A DNA stretch of 64,000 nt from Faecalicatena faecalis (lineage in GTDB: Bacteria > Bacillota > Clostridia > Lachnospirales > Lachnospiraceae). Positions within the stretch are counted from its first letter, which is position 1. Each line of letters starts with the position of its first letter. The position numbers were made by a program, and so were the translations under genes. The notes under the pieces were generated by a model. It did no database searches. It had not been told where the DNA came from and saw only the letters and a program-made list of their open reading frames with translations. Where the stretch lies: NCBI RefSeq assembly GCF_012524165.2, contig NZ_JABACJ020000002.1:186001-250000 (forward strand), in the 5' to 3' direction. Positions 8,407 through 16,607 of this stretch are shown here, in pieces.

Positions 8407-9216
8407 TTATTCATCACACCCGTAGGGGTGAATGTCATAATGTCTAAGCAGCTTTAGTCCTTTTCTTAAATCCTGCTCATAATCATCGAATGTATTTGCC
8501 TCATAGGAAATGTATCCTTTATAGGAAATTGCCTTCAAGGTGTTAAATAACTGGCTGTAGTCAAATCCATCGTCCAGCATCGGAACACGCCTTTCCGGGA
8601 AAGGAAGCAGCGGATTGTCTACATGGACGTGCTTGATAAAATCTGCATACTCTACAATATCTGAATACGGATGTCCTCCCGCGATGAACCATCGGAAGTC
8701 TAACAGAGTCTTTAAATTTTTCTGTCCCAGCTTTTTCGCATATTCATAAGCCTGTGGGACACTTAAAACAGAATTGCAGATAGCATCTGCCAGAGGCTCC
8801 ATCATGATCGTCACGTTATACTGGGACGCGATCTCACATAAAGTCACGATGAGCTGGTCATTCTTTTTCACGGCTTCTTCCCGCTTATCCCCCTCGGGAA
8901 GACTTCTCGTCTTCCCGTTTCCATAGACGAAATATCTGGCGCCCATTTCTGCTGTCCGGTCAACGGCCTTTTTCAGATATTCGGTGTAATACTTAAAATC
9001 AAAATCATCGTCTGCAATCACCACATCCAGGGGCAGGGGATTGTCAAATACTTCACTTGCCAGGCCGCTGTCCTTTACAAGCCTTCTGGCTTTTTGATAT
9101 TCCTGGTCATCAAAGGACATGATTTCCTTAATGTGCAGTTCAATGCCATCGTATCCTGCAGCGGCGATCTGATCTGCCTCTTTTACAAAACCGAAATGGC
9201 TGGTCTTCATTCTCAT
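8407..9216 (-). CDS. Sugar phosphate isomerase/epimerase-type TIM barrel protein
   Basis: A 269-residue AP-endonuclease-2-like barrel (the superfamily of IolE, IolI, hydroxypyruvate isomerase and 3-dehydroshikimate dehydratase). Metal-ligand positions are seen as GYDGIELHIKE (Glu and His after strand 1-2), TIMMEPLA (Glu of strand 5), TLLDFRWF (Asp), KHVHVDNP (His-x-His) and GYISYEANT (terminal Glu). It could isomerise a keto-cyclitol or dehydrate it as IolE does. The position 12 bp after an alcohol dehydrogenase gene and before the flavin reductase supports a step on the ring substrate. The ATG at 9216 follows GGGGG; ATG at 9210 is an alternative. The precise reaction is unknown. Confidence 0.82.
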   Translation of the reverse strand: MRMKTSHFGFVKEADQIAAAGYDGIELHIKEIMSFDDQEYQKARRLVKDSGLASEVFDNPLPLDVVIADDDFDFKYYTEYLKKAVDRTAEMGARYFVYGNGKTRSLPEGDKREEAVKKNDQLIVTLCEIASQYNVTIMMEPLADAICNSVLSVPQAYEYAKKLGQKNLKTLLDFRWFIAGGHPYSDIVEYADFIKHVHVDNPLLPFPERRVPMLDDGFDYSQLFNTLKAISYKGYISYEANTFDDYEQDLRKGLKLLRHYDIHPYGCDE

Positions 9217-9227
9217 CAGGCTGCCCC

Positions 9228-10274
9228 CTATTCTTCGTTAACTAAGATGATCTTCACATCTGTAGATTTACCGGATACAAGCTCTTCCATCTTCTTCTGT
9301 ACCTGATTCATCGGAACAACGGACGTGATCAGTTTCTTTAAGTCGATTTTTCCTGATGTGATCAATTCCGGAATTTCATATAACTCGTCAACGTAGCAGT
9401 AGCTGCCTTTCAATTTCATCTCATGTGCGACCGCATATTTATACTCGAATCCATCCATATGCTCTGTAGCCATTCCAATCATCGCGATCTCGCCACCGTT
9501 TTTCACCATCTTCATACTGGTGTTTAAGCTGACTGCGATTCCGACACAGTCTGCACCGGCATCTGCACCTTTTCCACCTGTAATTTCCATGACCTTTGCA
9601 ACTGGGTCCTCCTTGCCGGAGTTGATCACATAAGATGCCCCGCATTCCAGTGCCTTCTCAAGACGCTGTTCATTCAGGTCGATGCAGATTACATCCTTTG
9701 CACCCAGGCTCTTTAAGCATTCCAGAGCCAGAAGTCCGATCGGGCCGGCACCAAATACAGTCACCACTTTGTCCTTCACATCACTGAGCATCTTGACACC
9801 GCGCAGTGCAACAGATGTTGGTTCGAACATGGAGCCTTCTTCAAAGCTCATGCTGTCTGGAATCGGGATGAGCTTGTCGGCTGGAACCACCACGTAATCT
9901 GCCATGGCTCCGTCATAACCTCCTGCCGGCATTGTCGTTCCTGGTATAAAACGGTTCTCACACAGGTTCGGAAGCCCCGCCTTGCAGTCCGGGCACTCCC
10001 CGCATGGGATGTTGGGATATACCACGACTCTGCCGCCCACCGGGACGGAAGGGTTTTTCACATCCTCCCCGTATTTATCTACAATACCGGAAAATTCGTG
10101 TCCCATGACCAGCGGTGCGACACGCATGGCGCTGGTCCCTTTGAATCCGCCGCTGTCTGATCCGCAGATGGAGACTGCCTTCACCTTAATTCTAACCTGT
10201 CCTTTGCCCGGTTCCGGAGTCGGACGTTCCTGCTCTTCTATTTTAAATGGCTCTACATAGCAATACGCTTTCAT
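9228..10274 (-). CDS. Zinc-dependent medium-chain alcohol/polyol dehydrogenase
   Basis: A 348-residue MDR-family NAD(P)-dependent dehydrogenase. Catalytic zinc ligands lie in VSICGSDSGG and GHEFSG, the structural zinc motif is CGECPDCKAGLPNLC (C-x2-C-x2-C-x7-C), and the dinucleotide fold is VTVFGAGPIGLLALEC. This subgroup includes sorbitol, galactitol-phosphate and threonine dehydrogenases. It is one of two similar dehydrogenases in the cluster (see 10387-11430), probably oxidising different hydroxyls of one ring compound. AGGAGG is 8 nt before the ATG. The name of the substrate is not deducible. Confidence 0.9.
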   Translation of the reverse strand: MKAYCYVEPFKIEEQERPTPEPGKGQVRIKVKAVSICGSDSGGFKGTSAMRVAPLVMGHEFSGIVDKYGEDVKNPSVPVGGRVVVYPNIPCGECPDCKAGLPNLCENRFIPGTTMPAGGYDGAMADYVVVPADKLIPIPDSMSFEEGSMFEPTSVALRGVKMLSDVKDKVVTVFGAGPIGLLALECLKSLGAKDVICIDLNEQRLEKALECGASYVINSGKEDPVAKVMEITGGKGADAGADCVGIAVSLNTSMKMVKNGGEIAMIGMATEHMDGFEYKYAVAHEMKLKGSYCYVDELYEIPELITSGKIDLKKLITSVVPMNQVQKKMEELVSGKSTDVKIILVNEE

Positions 10275-10386
10275 AATGATTCCCTCCTACAGCTTAATTT
10301 AAAGCTTCTTTTACTGACTGACCTGCTGCTGTCCTGACAGCATGATATACCATTAAATGCTGATGGCTGCTTCTAATTTTCTCTGC

Positions 10387-11430
10387 CTATAATTTAATCT
10401 GAACCTTGATCTCTGTGTTCTGCGGATCGTTCAGGACATCGAATGCTTCTTTTCCTCTTTCCAGCGGGTAGGTAGATGTGATGAGGTCCTCCACATTCAG
10501 CCTGTTATCGGCAAGCATCTGTGCTGCCTCTTTCATCTCGCTTGTGAACATATAGCTTCCGAGAAATTTCAGCCCACGGCCTACGATTTCCATCGGATCG
10601 ATTTCTACTTTTTCATGCATCAGTGCTACCAGTACGATTGTTCCGCCGTTTCTGACCAGCTCAAAGGACTGGTTGATGGAGGAACCTACTCCTGCCGCGA
10701 TGATGACTCTGTCTGCTCCGTAGGAATCAGTCAGTTCTTTTACTCTTGCTACGACATCCTCTTCTTTCGCGTTGATGACCTCATCTGCTCCGACCTCTTT
10801 TGCCTTCTTCAGTCTGGTATCCAGAATATCGGAAACAATGACCTTTTCGACGCCCAGAGCCTTTAAGAATTTTACGATCAAAAGACCAATTGGACCGGCT
10901 CCGATCAGTACCACACTCTTTTCATCCTCTGTCATGCCTTTTTTCGCACACGCCAGTGTGACGCCGCACGGCTCCAGCATCGCCGCTGCTTCGTAGGAAA
11001 CATTGTCCCCTACCGGAACGACCATCCAGTCAGGAACAGTCACATATTCTCTCATAGCTCCGTCTGTCTGCGTTCCGCCGATTGCAGTTCCCATACTCTT
11101 TCTGTTTCCGCACAGGTTTCCCTCGCCGCGTCTACAGAAAAAGCAGTCGTTGCACAGTACCATCGGATTGACGGTCACCTTCTGTCCCACTTTCAGATCC
11201 TTCACGTTTTCTCCCACCATGGTGATGTCCCCTGAGAATTCATGTCCCAGTACCAGCGGCGGTGCGAAACGGTCTGATGCGAAACGGTATGCCCCCAGGT
11301 CTGATCCACAGATGGATACCGTATTGATCTTGATCTGTACTTCCCTATCCTTAGGCATCGGGATGCTGCGTTCTTCCAGTTCTAACACTCCGGGACCCTG
11401 ATAAACTAATGCCTTCATTGTCTCTCCCAT
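10387..11430 (-). CDS. Zinc-dependent medium-chain alcohol/polyol dehydrogenase, second copy
   Basis: A 347-residue paralogue of the downstream dehydrogenase with the same layout: catalytic VSICGSDLGAY and LGHEFSG, structural zinc CNDCFFCRRGEGNLC, nucleotide fold VVLIGAGPIGLLIVKF. Protein identity to the neighbour looks moderate, so this is an old duplication with divergence, not a recent copy. AGGAG stands about 10 nt before the first ATG; an in-frame ATG four codons later has the weaker GGGAGAG. About 110 bp without a gene separates it from the next dehydrogenase, and a 15-bp inverted repeat lies just upstream. Confidence 0.9.
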   Translation of the reverse strand: MGETMKALVYQGPGVLELEERSIPMPKDREVQIKINTVSICGSDLGAYRFASDRFAPPLVLGHEFSGDITMVGENVKDLKVGQKVTVNPMVLCNDCFFCRRGEGNLCGNRKSMGTAIGGTQTDGAMREYVTVPDWMVVPVGDNVSYEAAAMLEPCGVTLACAKKGMTEDEKSVVLIGAGPIGLLIVKFLKALGVEKVIVSDILDTRLKKAKEVGADEVINAKEEDVVARVKELTDSYGADRVIIAAGVGSSINQSFELVRNGGTIVLVALMHEKVEIDPMEIVGRGLKFLGSYMFTSEMKEAAQMLADNRLNVEDLITSTYPLERGKEAFDVLNDPQNTEIKVQIKL

Positions 11431-11481
11431 TTTCCTGATCTCCTTCTATTTTTAAATATAATATTGTCTGGTTGAGAGTCT

Positions 11482-11543
11482 GCCTGAACATTCATGTACC
11501 TGACAGATTTCATCCGGGCTTTTCGTATCATGAATGTTCAGGC
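11482..11543. other. Long intergenic inverted repeat within the operon
   Basis: GCCTGAACATTCATG (11482-11496) is perfectly complementary to CATGAATGTTCAGGC (11529-11543) around a 32-nt loop. No T-tract follows on the minus strand, so a transcript stabiliser, processing site or attenuator is more likely than a terminator. Confidence 0.7.
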
Positions 11544-11559
11544 CGCTCTGTTAAGGCTC

Positions 11560-12522
11560 TTAGCAAGGCCAGGCGATTGTATAAATATGTTTTCCGCCCT
11601 TTGTAGGTCCTTTGAGCAGCTTTTCGATCTCTTCCGGGTCTCTCTGGCTCATGTATTTTGCATCCGGAAGGGTTCCGACCGGGCATGCCTCAAGGATATC
11701 GTGATGAAGTTTTACAAGGTAATCACATACTTTTTCAATGCAGGCTTTTGCTTTTGCAGGATCAGCTTCTGTTGCGTGTCCAAGAACGCCCTGAGGAGCG
11801 GTCACACACTCGATTCCTGCATTTCCGACTACACAGTGCCCTGGAATTGGGTTGCCGTAAATATCTCCGCCGCGATCAACGTGTCCTGCCGGCAGGATTC
11901 CGTGCACATCTGTGTCTTCTGCATGTTCCATGTCACAGTATTCCGGGAACAGTGCAAGGGAAATGCTCTGCTCTGCCTCACATGCATGCTGGAACGGTCT
12001 GTTGAAAGGTCCGCCGTGCTCTTTGTCCATCAAGGTCTGTGCCATCACACGTGGAAGATCTACAAAATAAATCATAGCAGGAACCTGATATTTTTTGCCC
12101 CATTCCTGGATAGCCACAGGAAGGGAATATTCCTGACCGTGCATGCTGATGAAGATCATCTTGCGGAATCCTGTGTTCCAGAATCCAGTGATAATTGCAC
12201 GCAGATATGCCATAAACACATCGTCCGGAAGCGGAATCGTGCATGGCTGGCCGATGTGGTGGAATGGATGGGAACCATACCATACAGGCTCTGCCACTGT
12301 ACAGCCGACTTTTTCTGCTACCATCTCAGCGATACGGGAAACAATAAATGTATCCTCTCCGATCGGGCCTGAATTTCCGTGATTTTCTGTGGAACCAACC
12401 GGAATGATGATGACATCGTCCTTTTCCAGTCTCTGCTCAACATCTCTCTTTGTCATTGTCTGATAATACATCTTCTTTGCGGACTCCATCTGTCCTTCAT
12501 TTGGGAAACTCCATTCTGCCAT
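11560..12522 (-). CDS. Creatininase-family hydrolase, resembles 3-dehydro-scyllo-inosose hydrolase (IolN-like)
   Basis: A 320-residue metal-dependent amidohydrolase-fold protein. Creatininase-family metal ligands are recognisable in PVGSTENHG (Glu, His), GEDTFIVSR (Asp), SMHGQEYSLP (His, Glu) and a later AEQSISLALFP (Glu). The opening MAEWSFPNEGQM and FWNTGFRKMIFISMHG resemble, from memory, proteins named 3-dehydro-scyllo-inosose hydrolase, which open a cyclic diketone in cyclitol breakdown. The start at 12522 has AGGAGG 8 nt upstream; the frame extends to 12555 without support. A C-C hydrolase beside dehydrogenases and a lyase suggests ring cleavage of an oxidised ring acid. Creatinine or mycofactocin functions seem less likely given the context. 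Confidence 0.78.
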   Translation of the reverse strand: MAEWSFPNEGQMESAKKMYYQTMTKRDVEQRLEKDDVIIIPVGSTENHGNSGPIGEDTFIVSRIAEMVAEKVGCTVAEPVWYGSHPFHHIGQPCTIPLPDDVFMAYLRAIITGFWNTGFRKMIFISMHGQEYSLPVAIQEWGKKYQVPAMIYFVDLPRVMAQTLMDKEHGGPFNRPFQHACEAEQSISLALFPEYCDMEHAEDTDVHGILPAGHVDRGGDIYGNPIPGHCVVGNAGIECVTAPQGVLGHATEADPAKAKACIEKVCDYLVKLHHDILEACPVGTLPDAKYMSQRDPEEIEKLLKGPTKGGKHIYTIAWPC

Positions 12523-12645
12523 TTTTAAATCCTCCTTGTAAAAACACTTTTTCATTTTTTCTTTTTATGAATAATGGATCTGGTCCACTATTTCTGAATT
12601 TGTAGGTAAAGCTGTATATCTCTTTATATCTGATTCTTTTGCTGC

Positions 12646-13554
12646 TTATTTCCCGGCCAGTGCCCTCAATCGCTGCTGATAGCTGTCTGTACCTTCGCCA
12701 TGTACCAATTTTACGATTTTGGCTCCTGCATCCATAATTTTTTCAAAATTCATTCCAGTCTCAACGCCCATGGAATCCAGCATGAACAGGACGTCCTCTG
12801 TGGAAATGTTACCTGTTGCTCCTTTTATGTAAGGGCATCCGCCAAGTCCTGCAAGCGATGTATCGATCTTGTCGATCCCTGCTTCCATCGCGGCCACCAC
12901 ATTGGCAAGCCCCATGCCTCTTGTATTGTGCATATGAAGCATCCAGTCCATGTCTGGAAATGCATCTCTAAGGGCCATTGTTCTTTCATACACAAGCTTT
13001 GGTGTGCCAAGTCCTGCGGAATCAGAAAGAGAGATCTGCGTGGCGCCTGCATCCTGAAATGCTTTTACGATTTCCTTGATGAAATCAAAGGGAATCACAC
13101 CCTCCCACTGGGATGCGAACGGTAGTGAAATCGATCCTGCGAACCCCATCTTGTTGTCTCTGGCGATCTGTCCTGATTCGGCAAAGGTCTTCATGGACTC
13201 CATTGGGGAACGTCCAGCCCCTGCTTTGTTATGTTCCATGCTCGCGGAAACATTCAGCTTGATCTTCTGGCATCCGCATGCCGCCGCTCTTCTGACATCG
13301 TCCGGAAGATATACGAGACCTCTGTACTCCACGCCTTCTTTCTTATGAAGCTTTTCGAATACTTTGTCGGTATCCTTCATTTTGTACATAGTCTCATAAG
13401 TGGAAAATGCTCCTACTTCGATGCTTCTGCATCCGGCATCCACGACTTCCTCGATGATACGCACCTTCTCTTCCACCGGGTAGATCTCCGGGGCTGTCTG
13501 GAATCCATCTCTGGTAACGACCTCGCAGAGGGTTACTTTTTTGGGTAAATTCAT
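12646..13554 (-). CDS. HMG-CoA lyase-family (HMGL-like) aldolase
   Basis: A 302-residue DRE-TIM metallolyase. It has the TRDGFQ metal/catalytic segment near residue 14, HMHNT (His-x-His metal ligands) and GLGGCPYIKGATGNISTED, which matches the HMG-CoA lyase signature including the catalytic Cys. The family makes retro-aldol or retro-Claisen cleavages of 3-hydroxy acids or their CoA esters. As the first gene of the operon, next to a ring hydrolase, it could split the opened chain into two smaller acids. No CoA transferase or ligase is in the cluster, so a free-acid substrate is possible. GGAGGAG lies 9 nt before the ATG. About 130 bp upstream are palindromes likely bound by the GntR protein. 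Confidence 0.87.
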   Translation of the reverse strand: MNLPKKVTLCEVVTRDGFQTAPEIYPVEEKVRIIEEVVDAGCRSIEVGAFSTYETMYKMKDTDKVFEKLHKKEGVEYRGLVYLPDDVRRAAACGCQKIKLNVSASMEHNKAGAGRSPMESMKTFAESGQIARDNKMGFAGSISLPFASQWEGVIPFDFIKEIVKAFQDAGATQISLSDSAGLGTPKLVYERTMALRDAFPDMDWMLHMHNTRGMGLANVVAAMEAGIDKIDTSLAGLGGCPYIKGATGNISTEDVLFMLDSMGVETGMNFEKIMDAGAKIVKLVHGEGTDSYQQRLRALAGK

Positions 13555-13597
13555 GTCTTCTTCTCCTCCCTGTCCTTGTTGCTTTCCATCTCTCTAT

Positions 13598-13607
13598 GTG
13601 ATATCAC
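13598..13607. promoter_or_regulatory. Palindrome GTGATATCAC in cluster leader
   Basis: A perfect 10-bp palindrome with half-site GTGAT, the same half-site as the larger operator at 13646-13657 but with two fewer central bases. It may be an accessory GntR site or chance. Confidence 0.35.
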
Positions 13608-13645
13608 GTGGTTGAATTGATGTTTTATGATTCTTTTGATATTAT

Positions 13646-13657
13646 GTGATGCATCAC
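13646..13657. promoter_or_regulatory. Probable GntR operator upstream of the catabolic operon
   Basis: A perfect palindrome GTGATGCATCAC. The core TGATGCATCA recurs at 14355-14364 in front of the GntR gene itself, the expected pattern for an autoregulated local repressor. Confidence 0.65.
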
Positions 13658-13684
13658 TTTGTTTTAAAAATATGTTCAGATGGT

Positions 13685-14317
13685 TTACATCCCAATCTGA
13701 ACATATCCGTCTTTCATTCTCTCGACGGCAGCACTCGTATGCTGATACATACATTCCAGTGCCTCTTCATACTTTTTCTCTTCTACCAGTTTCAAAAACT
13801 TCTCGTGCTCTTCAATCGGCAGGCTGCTGTGTTCCTTCACGATCTTGCGGGAACCTACCCGGTACTGGCTGCGCACGCTTCTGTAAAAATCAGAGAGCTG
13901 CTTGTTCCTTAACAAATCGATCAGGTAGATGTGGAACTGTGCATCTACCTCTGTATAAGCCGAAATATCTTTCTTCTCCATCGCCCTCTTCTGCTTTACA
14001 ATAAGAGACCTCAGTACCAGGATATCATCTTCCTCAATCTGATCGATAATCTTCGGCAGTACGAACTGCTCCACACACTGCCTGCTCTGGCTGATATTCT
14101 GTATTGTCTTCATATCGATCTTAGGGACCGAGAAGCCTGCACTGGAGGAAACCTCCAAAAGTCCTTCATTCTGCAGCTTGACAAGCGCCTCTCTTACAGG
14201 AGTGTAACTCAAACCCAGATCCTTGGCACTCTTGCGGACACTGAAGACTGTCCCCGGCTCGGCATCCATAATCTGTTCTTTCAGGCTCTCATAAGCCTGA
14301 TCCTTTAATGTAGACAT
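13685..14317 (-). CDS. GntR-family (FadR/FCD type) transcriptional regulator
   Basis: A 210-residue regulator. Residues 1-70 hold the winged helix-turn-helix (ESLKEQIMDA, then SAKDLGLSYTPVREALVKLQNEGLLE), followed by an all-helical FCD effector domain with likely metal/acid ligands in DAQFHIYLIDLL and near the C-terminus MYQHTSAA. FCD regulators usually respond to organic or sugar acids, in keeping with the cluster's proposed substrate. The gene is on the same strand as the operon, about 130 bp upstream of its first gene. Matching palindromes precede both. AAGGAAG is 8 nt before the ATG. Confidence 0.92.
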   Translation of the reverse strand: MSTLKDQAYESLKEQIMDAEPGTVFSVRKSAKDLGLSYTPVREALVKLQNEGLLEVSSSAGFSVPKIDMKTIQNISQSRQCVEQFVLPKIIDQIEEDDILVLRSLIVKQKRAMEKKDISAYTEVDAQFHIYLIDLLRNKQLSDFYRSVRSQYRVGSRKIVKEHSSLPIEEHEKFLKLVEEKKYEEALECMYQHTSAAVERMKDGYVQIGM

Positions 14318-14354
14318 CTAATAAACTTCCTTTATCTGTTTAGTTGATTTCTTG

Positions 14355-14364
14355 TGATGCATCA
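14355..14364. promoter_or_regulatory. Probable GntR operator upstream of its own gene
   Basis: TGATGCATCA, identical to the core of the palindrome at 13646-13657, 38 bp before the regulator start codon. It suggests autoregulation. Confidence 0.6.
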
Positions 14365-14679
14365 ATCATATCACCTATATCTTGATTTGTAAATCCTGCA
14401 AAACTTACAAATGTCTTTTAATATTTTTATGCATTATTAACAAAATTGGAGAGATAACCCTGATATTCTCCGTCTTTTTCATAACAATTATTGCTTCTAA
14501 AAAAACTGTATGCTAGTGTACTGACATAAGCCATACTAAATGCCTTTATGTTTCACACAGAATAAATTTCCAGCCTGCAAGGCCAGGAAATGAGACGCAG
14601 TAGTAACTGCTTCGGTCGACGGCAGCGGTGTGGATGGAACTTTAATACACTATCATTTATTGGAAAGGAACTTCATGCA
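14365..14679 (+). other. Intergenic region and pyrC leader
   Basis: No gene is seen. A weak promoter TTGCTT (14491-14496), 17 bp, TAGTGT could serve pyrC. The leader has an interrupted stem around CCAGCCTGCAAGGCCAGG (14571-14588). It also has a hairpin GCAGT-AGTA-ACTGC whose right arm could instead pair with the downstream GCAG near 14623, a possible attenuation switch. I see no convincing terminator. Confidence 0.35.
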
Positions 14680-15969
14680 ATGAAAATATGGATCAAAAAT
14701 GGACGCGTCTTAAATCCCGCCACAAAGACAGATGAAATACTGGATATCCTGACTGAGGATTCTTATATAAAACAGATTGGTAAAGAGCTATCGTCAGATC
14801 AAACCGCCGATGCCGACCAGATCATCGATGCTTCCGGCTGTTACGTCATGCCGGGCCTGATCGACATGCATGTCCACCTGCGGGACCCCGGCCTTACTTA
14901 TAAGGAAACCATGGAAACAGGGACAAAAGCTGCCGCAATGGGCGGTTTTACCACAATTTTGGCAATGGCCAATACCTCTCCGGTGATTGATGATGCAGAA
15001 AAATTATCGGCTGTATATGAACACGCAGAAAGTTGTTCCCCGATTCAGGTATTACAGGCTGCCTCTGTCACAAAAGGGATGAAAGGAAAGGAATTGACCG
15101 ATGCCGCCGAATTGAAAAAGGCCGGAGCGCCTGCTTTAAGCGAAGACGGTAAGACAGTCATGGATGCCTCTCTTTTCCGTAAGGCACTCTATCAGGCTGC
15201 GTCTCTTGATATGCCCGTACTGGATCACTGCGAAGATGCTTCTCTGAAGGGAAAAGGAGCCCTTAATCAGGGGGCGGTATCTAAGAGGCTGAATGTGGAA
15301 GGTATTACAAATGCTGTGGAGGACATTATCATAGCCAGAGATATCCTGCTTGCCAAAGAGACGGGTGCCAGGCTGCACATCTGCCACTGCTCCACCGAGG
15401 ATTCCATGAAGATCATCCGTGCTGCAAAACAGGATGGGCTATCTGTTACAGCAGAAGTCTGCCCTCATCACTTTACCCTGACCGATGAAGACATTATCCC
15501 CGGAAATTCCAATTATAAGATGGCACCGCCGCTGCGTTCCCGAAAAGATGTGAATGCTTTGATTGAAGGATTGAAAGACGGAACAATCGATGTCATTTCC
15601 TCAGACCACGCCCCACATGCTGCCCATGAAAAAACATCTGATATCGCATCCGCTGCCTTCGGCATCGTCGGTCTGGAGACCTCCGTGTCTCTGACCATCA
15701 GTGAACTTGTCCGTCCAGGATATCTCACACCACTGCAGATGGCTGAAAAAATGAGCTGGAACCCTGCAAAGATCCTGGGAATTGAGAAAGGGAATCTCGC
15801 TGTGGGGAAAGATGCGGATATCACGATCATCGATCCGGAAGCAGAATATGTGATTGACAGTGAAACCTTTGCAAGCATGGGGCGCAATACACCATTTCAT
15901 GGACGGAAAGTATGTGGGAAAGTAATGTATACCATTTGTGGAGGAGAAATCTGCAAAAGGGTCAGATGA
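14680..15969 (+). CDS. pyrC: Dihydroorotase
   Basis: Interconverts carbamoyl-aspartate and dihydroorotate in de novo pyrimidine synthesis. It is a 429-residue class I enzyme with all amidohydrolase metal motifs: DMHVHLRDPG near residue 60, HCEDA, HICHCST and SSDHAPH, plus the C-terminal GKDADITIIDP. The start at 14680 (MKIWIKNGRVLNP) is favoured by homology and AAGGA 10 nt upstream; the frame runs back to 14590 without a site. It stands alone without other pyr genes. Its last 73 bp overlap, on the opposite strand, the end of a truncated cupin gene, so the region behind it has been rearranged. Confidence 0.95.
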   Translation: MKIWIKNGRVLNPATKTDEILDILTEDSYIKQIGKELSSDQTADADQIIDASGCYVMPGLIDMHVHLRDPGLTYKETMETGTKAAAMGGFTTILAMANTSPVIDDAEKLSAVYEHAESCSPIQVLQAASVTKGMKGKELTDAAELKKAGAPALSEDGKTVMDASLFRKALYQAASLDMPVLDHCEDASLKGKGALNQGAVSKRLNVEGITNAVEDIIIARDILLAKETGARLHICHCSTEDSMKIIRAAKQDGLSVTAEVCPHHFTLTDEDIIPGNSNYKMAPPLRSRKDVNALIEGLKDGTIDVISSDHAPHAAHEKTSDIASAAFGIVGLETSVSLTISELVRPGYLTPLQMAEKMSWNPAKILGIEKGNLAVGKDADITIIDPEAEYVIDSETFASMGRNTPFHGRKVCGKVMYTICGGEICKRVR

Positions 15970-16190
15970 GCAAACCAGCTGTCCGGTGCCGCACCATGCC
16001 AATGCTTCATTCCCACAGGAATATTGATGCAGTCACCCGGCTTCATCTCCACAGGCGCTTTCTCCCATTCCTGATAATAGCCCCGTCCGCCTACATAGAC
16101 CAGAATCTGCCCGCCGCCTTTGTCTTCCTGATGAATATGCCAGTTGTTACGGCATCCCGGCTCAAAGGTCACATTCTTCCTCTTTCTCAT
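15897..16190 (-). CDS. Cupin-domain protein with replaced C-terminus (truncated)
   Basis: A 97-residue small cupin. Metal ligands are present in CRNNWHIHQ (His-x-His) and VGMKHWHGAAPDSWFAHL. After WFAHL, where homologues continue with a short family tail, the sequence instead reads through the antisense end of pyrC, so the last 20 or so residues are new. The join lies near 15966-15970, exactly at the pyrC stop codon, which points to a deletion. The start overlaps the upstream carboxymuconolactone-decarboxylase-family gene by 29 bp on the minus side, excluding that gene's own start. Cupin and CMD genes are often paired in Firmicutes redox clusters. Function is unknown and activity may be lost. 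Confidence 0.65.
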   Translation of the reverse strand: MRKRKNVTFEPGCRNNWHIHQEDKGGGQILVYVGGRGYYQEWEKAPVEMKPGDCINIPVGMKHWHGAAPDSWFAHLTLLQISPPQMVYITFPHTFRP

Positions 16191-16509
16191 TCCATACGTC
16201 TTTCGCTAGCTTAAATGCCGCCCATCCCTTTGGCCATCCTACATAAAAGGCAATGTGGGTGAAAATATCTGCGATTTCTTCTTTTGTCACACCATGTGCC
16301 TTTGAGTTTTGCAAATGGTAAATCAGTGACGAGTCTGTAATTCCCGATGACACCAGAGCTACTACAGTGATAATAGATCTTGTTTTCAGATTGATGGACT
16401 GGCTGTTCCATTCCTCACCAAATAAGATGTCATCATTGAAATGTGCAAATAGTGGCGCAAATTCCCCTAACTGATCTCTCCCTGCAGTCTGTACGATTTT
16501 TTCTGACAT
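16162..16509 (-). CDS. Carboxymuconolactone decarboxylase-family protein
   Basis: A 115-residue all-helical protein with the family core NLKTRSIITVVALVSSGI and the family-typical YHLQNSKAHGVTKEEIADIF and FYVGWPKGWAAFKLA. It lacks the CxxC/His redox centre of AhpD-like members, so a peroxidase role is unlikely. GGAGG lies 7 nt before the ATG at 16509; the frame extends to 16530 without benefit. It is followed by the truncated cupin. Together with the LysR regulator, DUF3737 and cyclophilin-like genes upstream it forms a common but poorly understood cluster. Confidence 0.85.
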   Translation of the reverse strand: MSEKIVQTAGRDQLGEFAPLFAHFNDDILFGEEWNSQSINLKTRSIITVVALVSSGITDSSLIYHLQNSKAHGVTKEEIADIFTHIAFYVGWPKGWAAFKLAKDVWNEKEEECDL

Positions 16510-16607
16510 TGTGATCCTCCTTACTTTCAATTTAAGTTTTTACCCAGTTTATAGGCTTTCTCCGATAAATACTTTTTACTTTTTTGATTTATTTTATCTG
16601 AATCCTC

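Noticed and set aside
11494-12372. Plus-strand open frame of 292 codons
   Set aside because: Antisense to the creatininase-family gene; rich in Cys, His and Phe with no recognisable domain or ribosome binding site.
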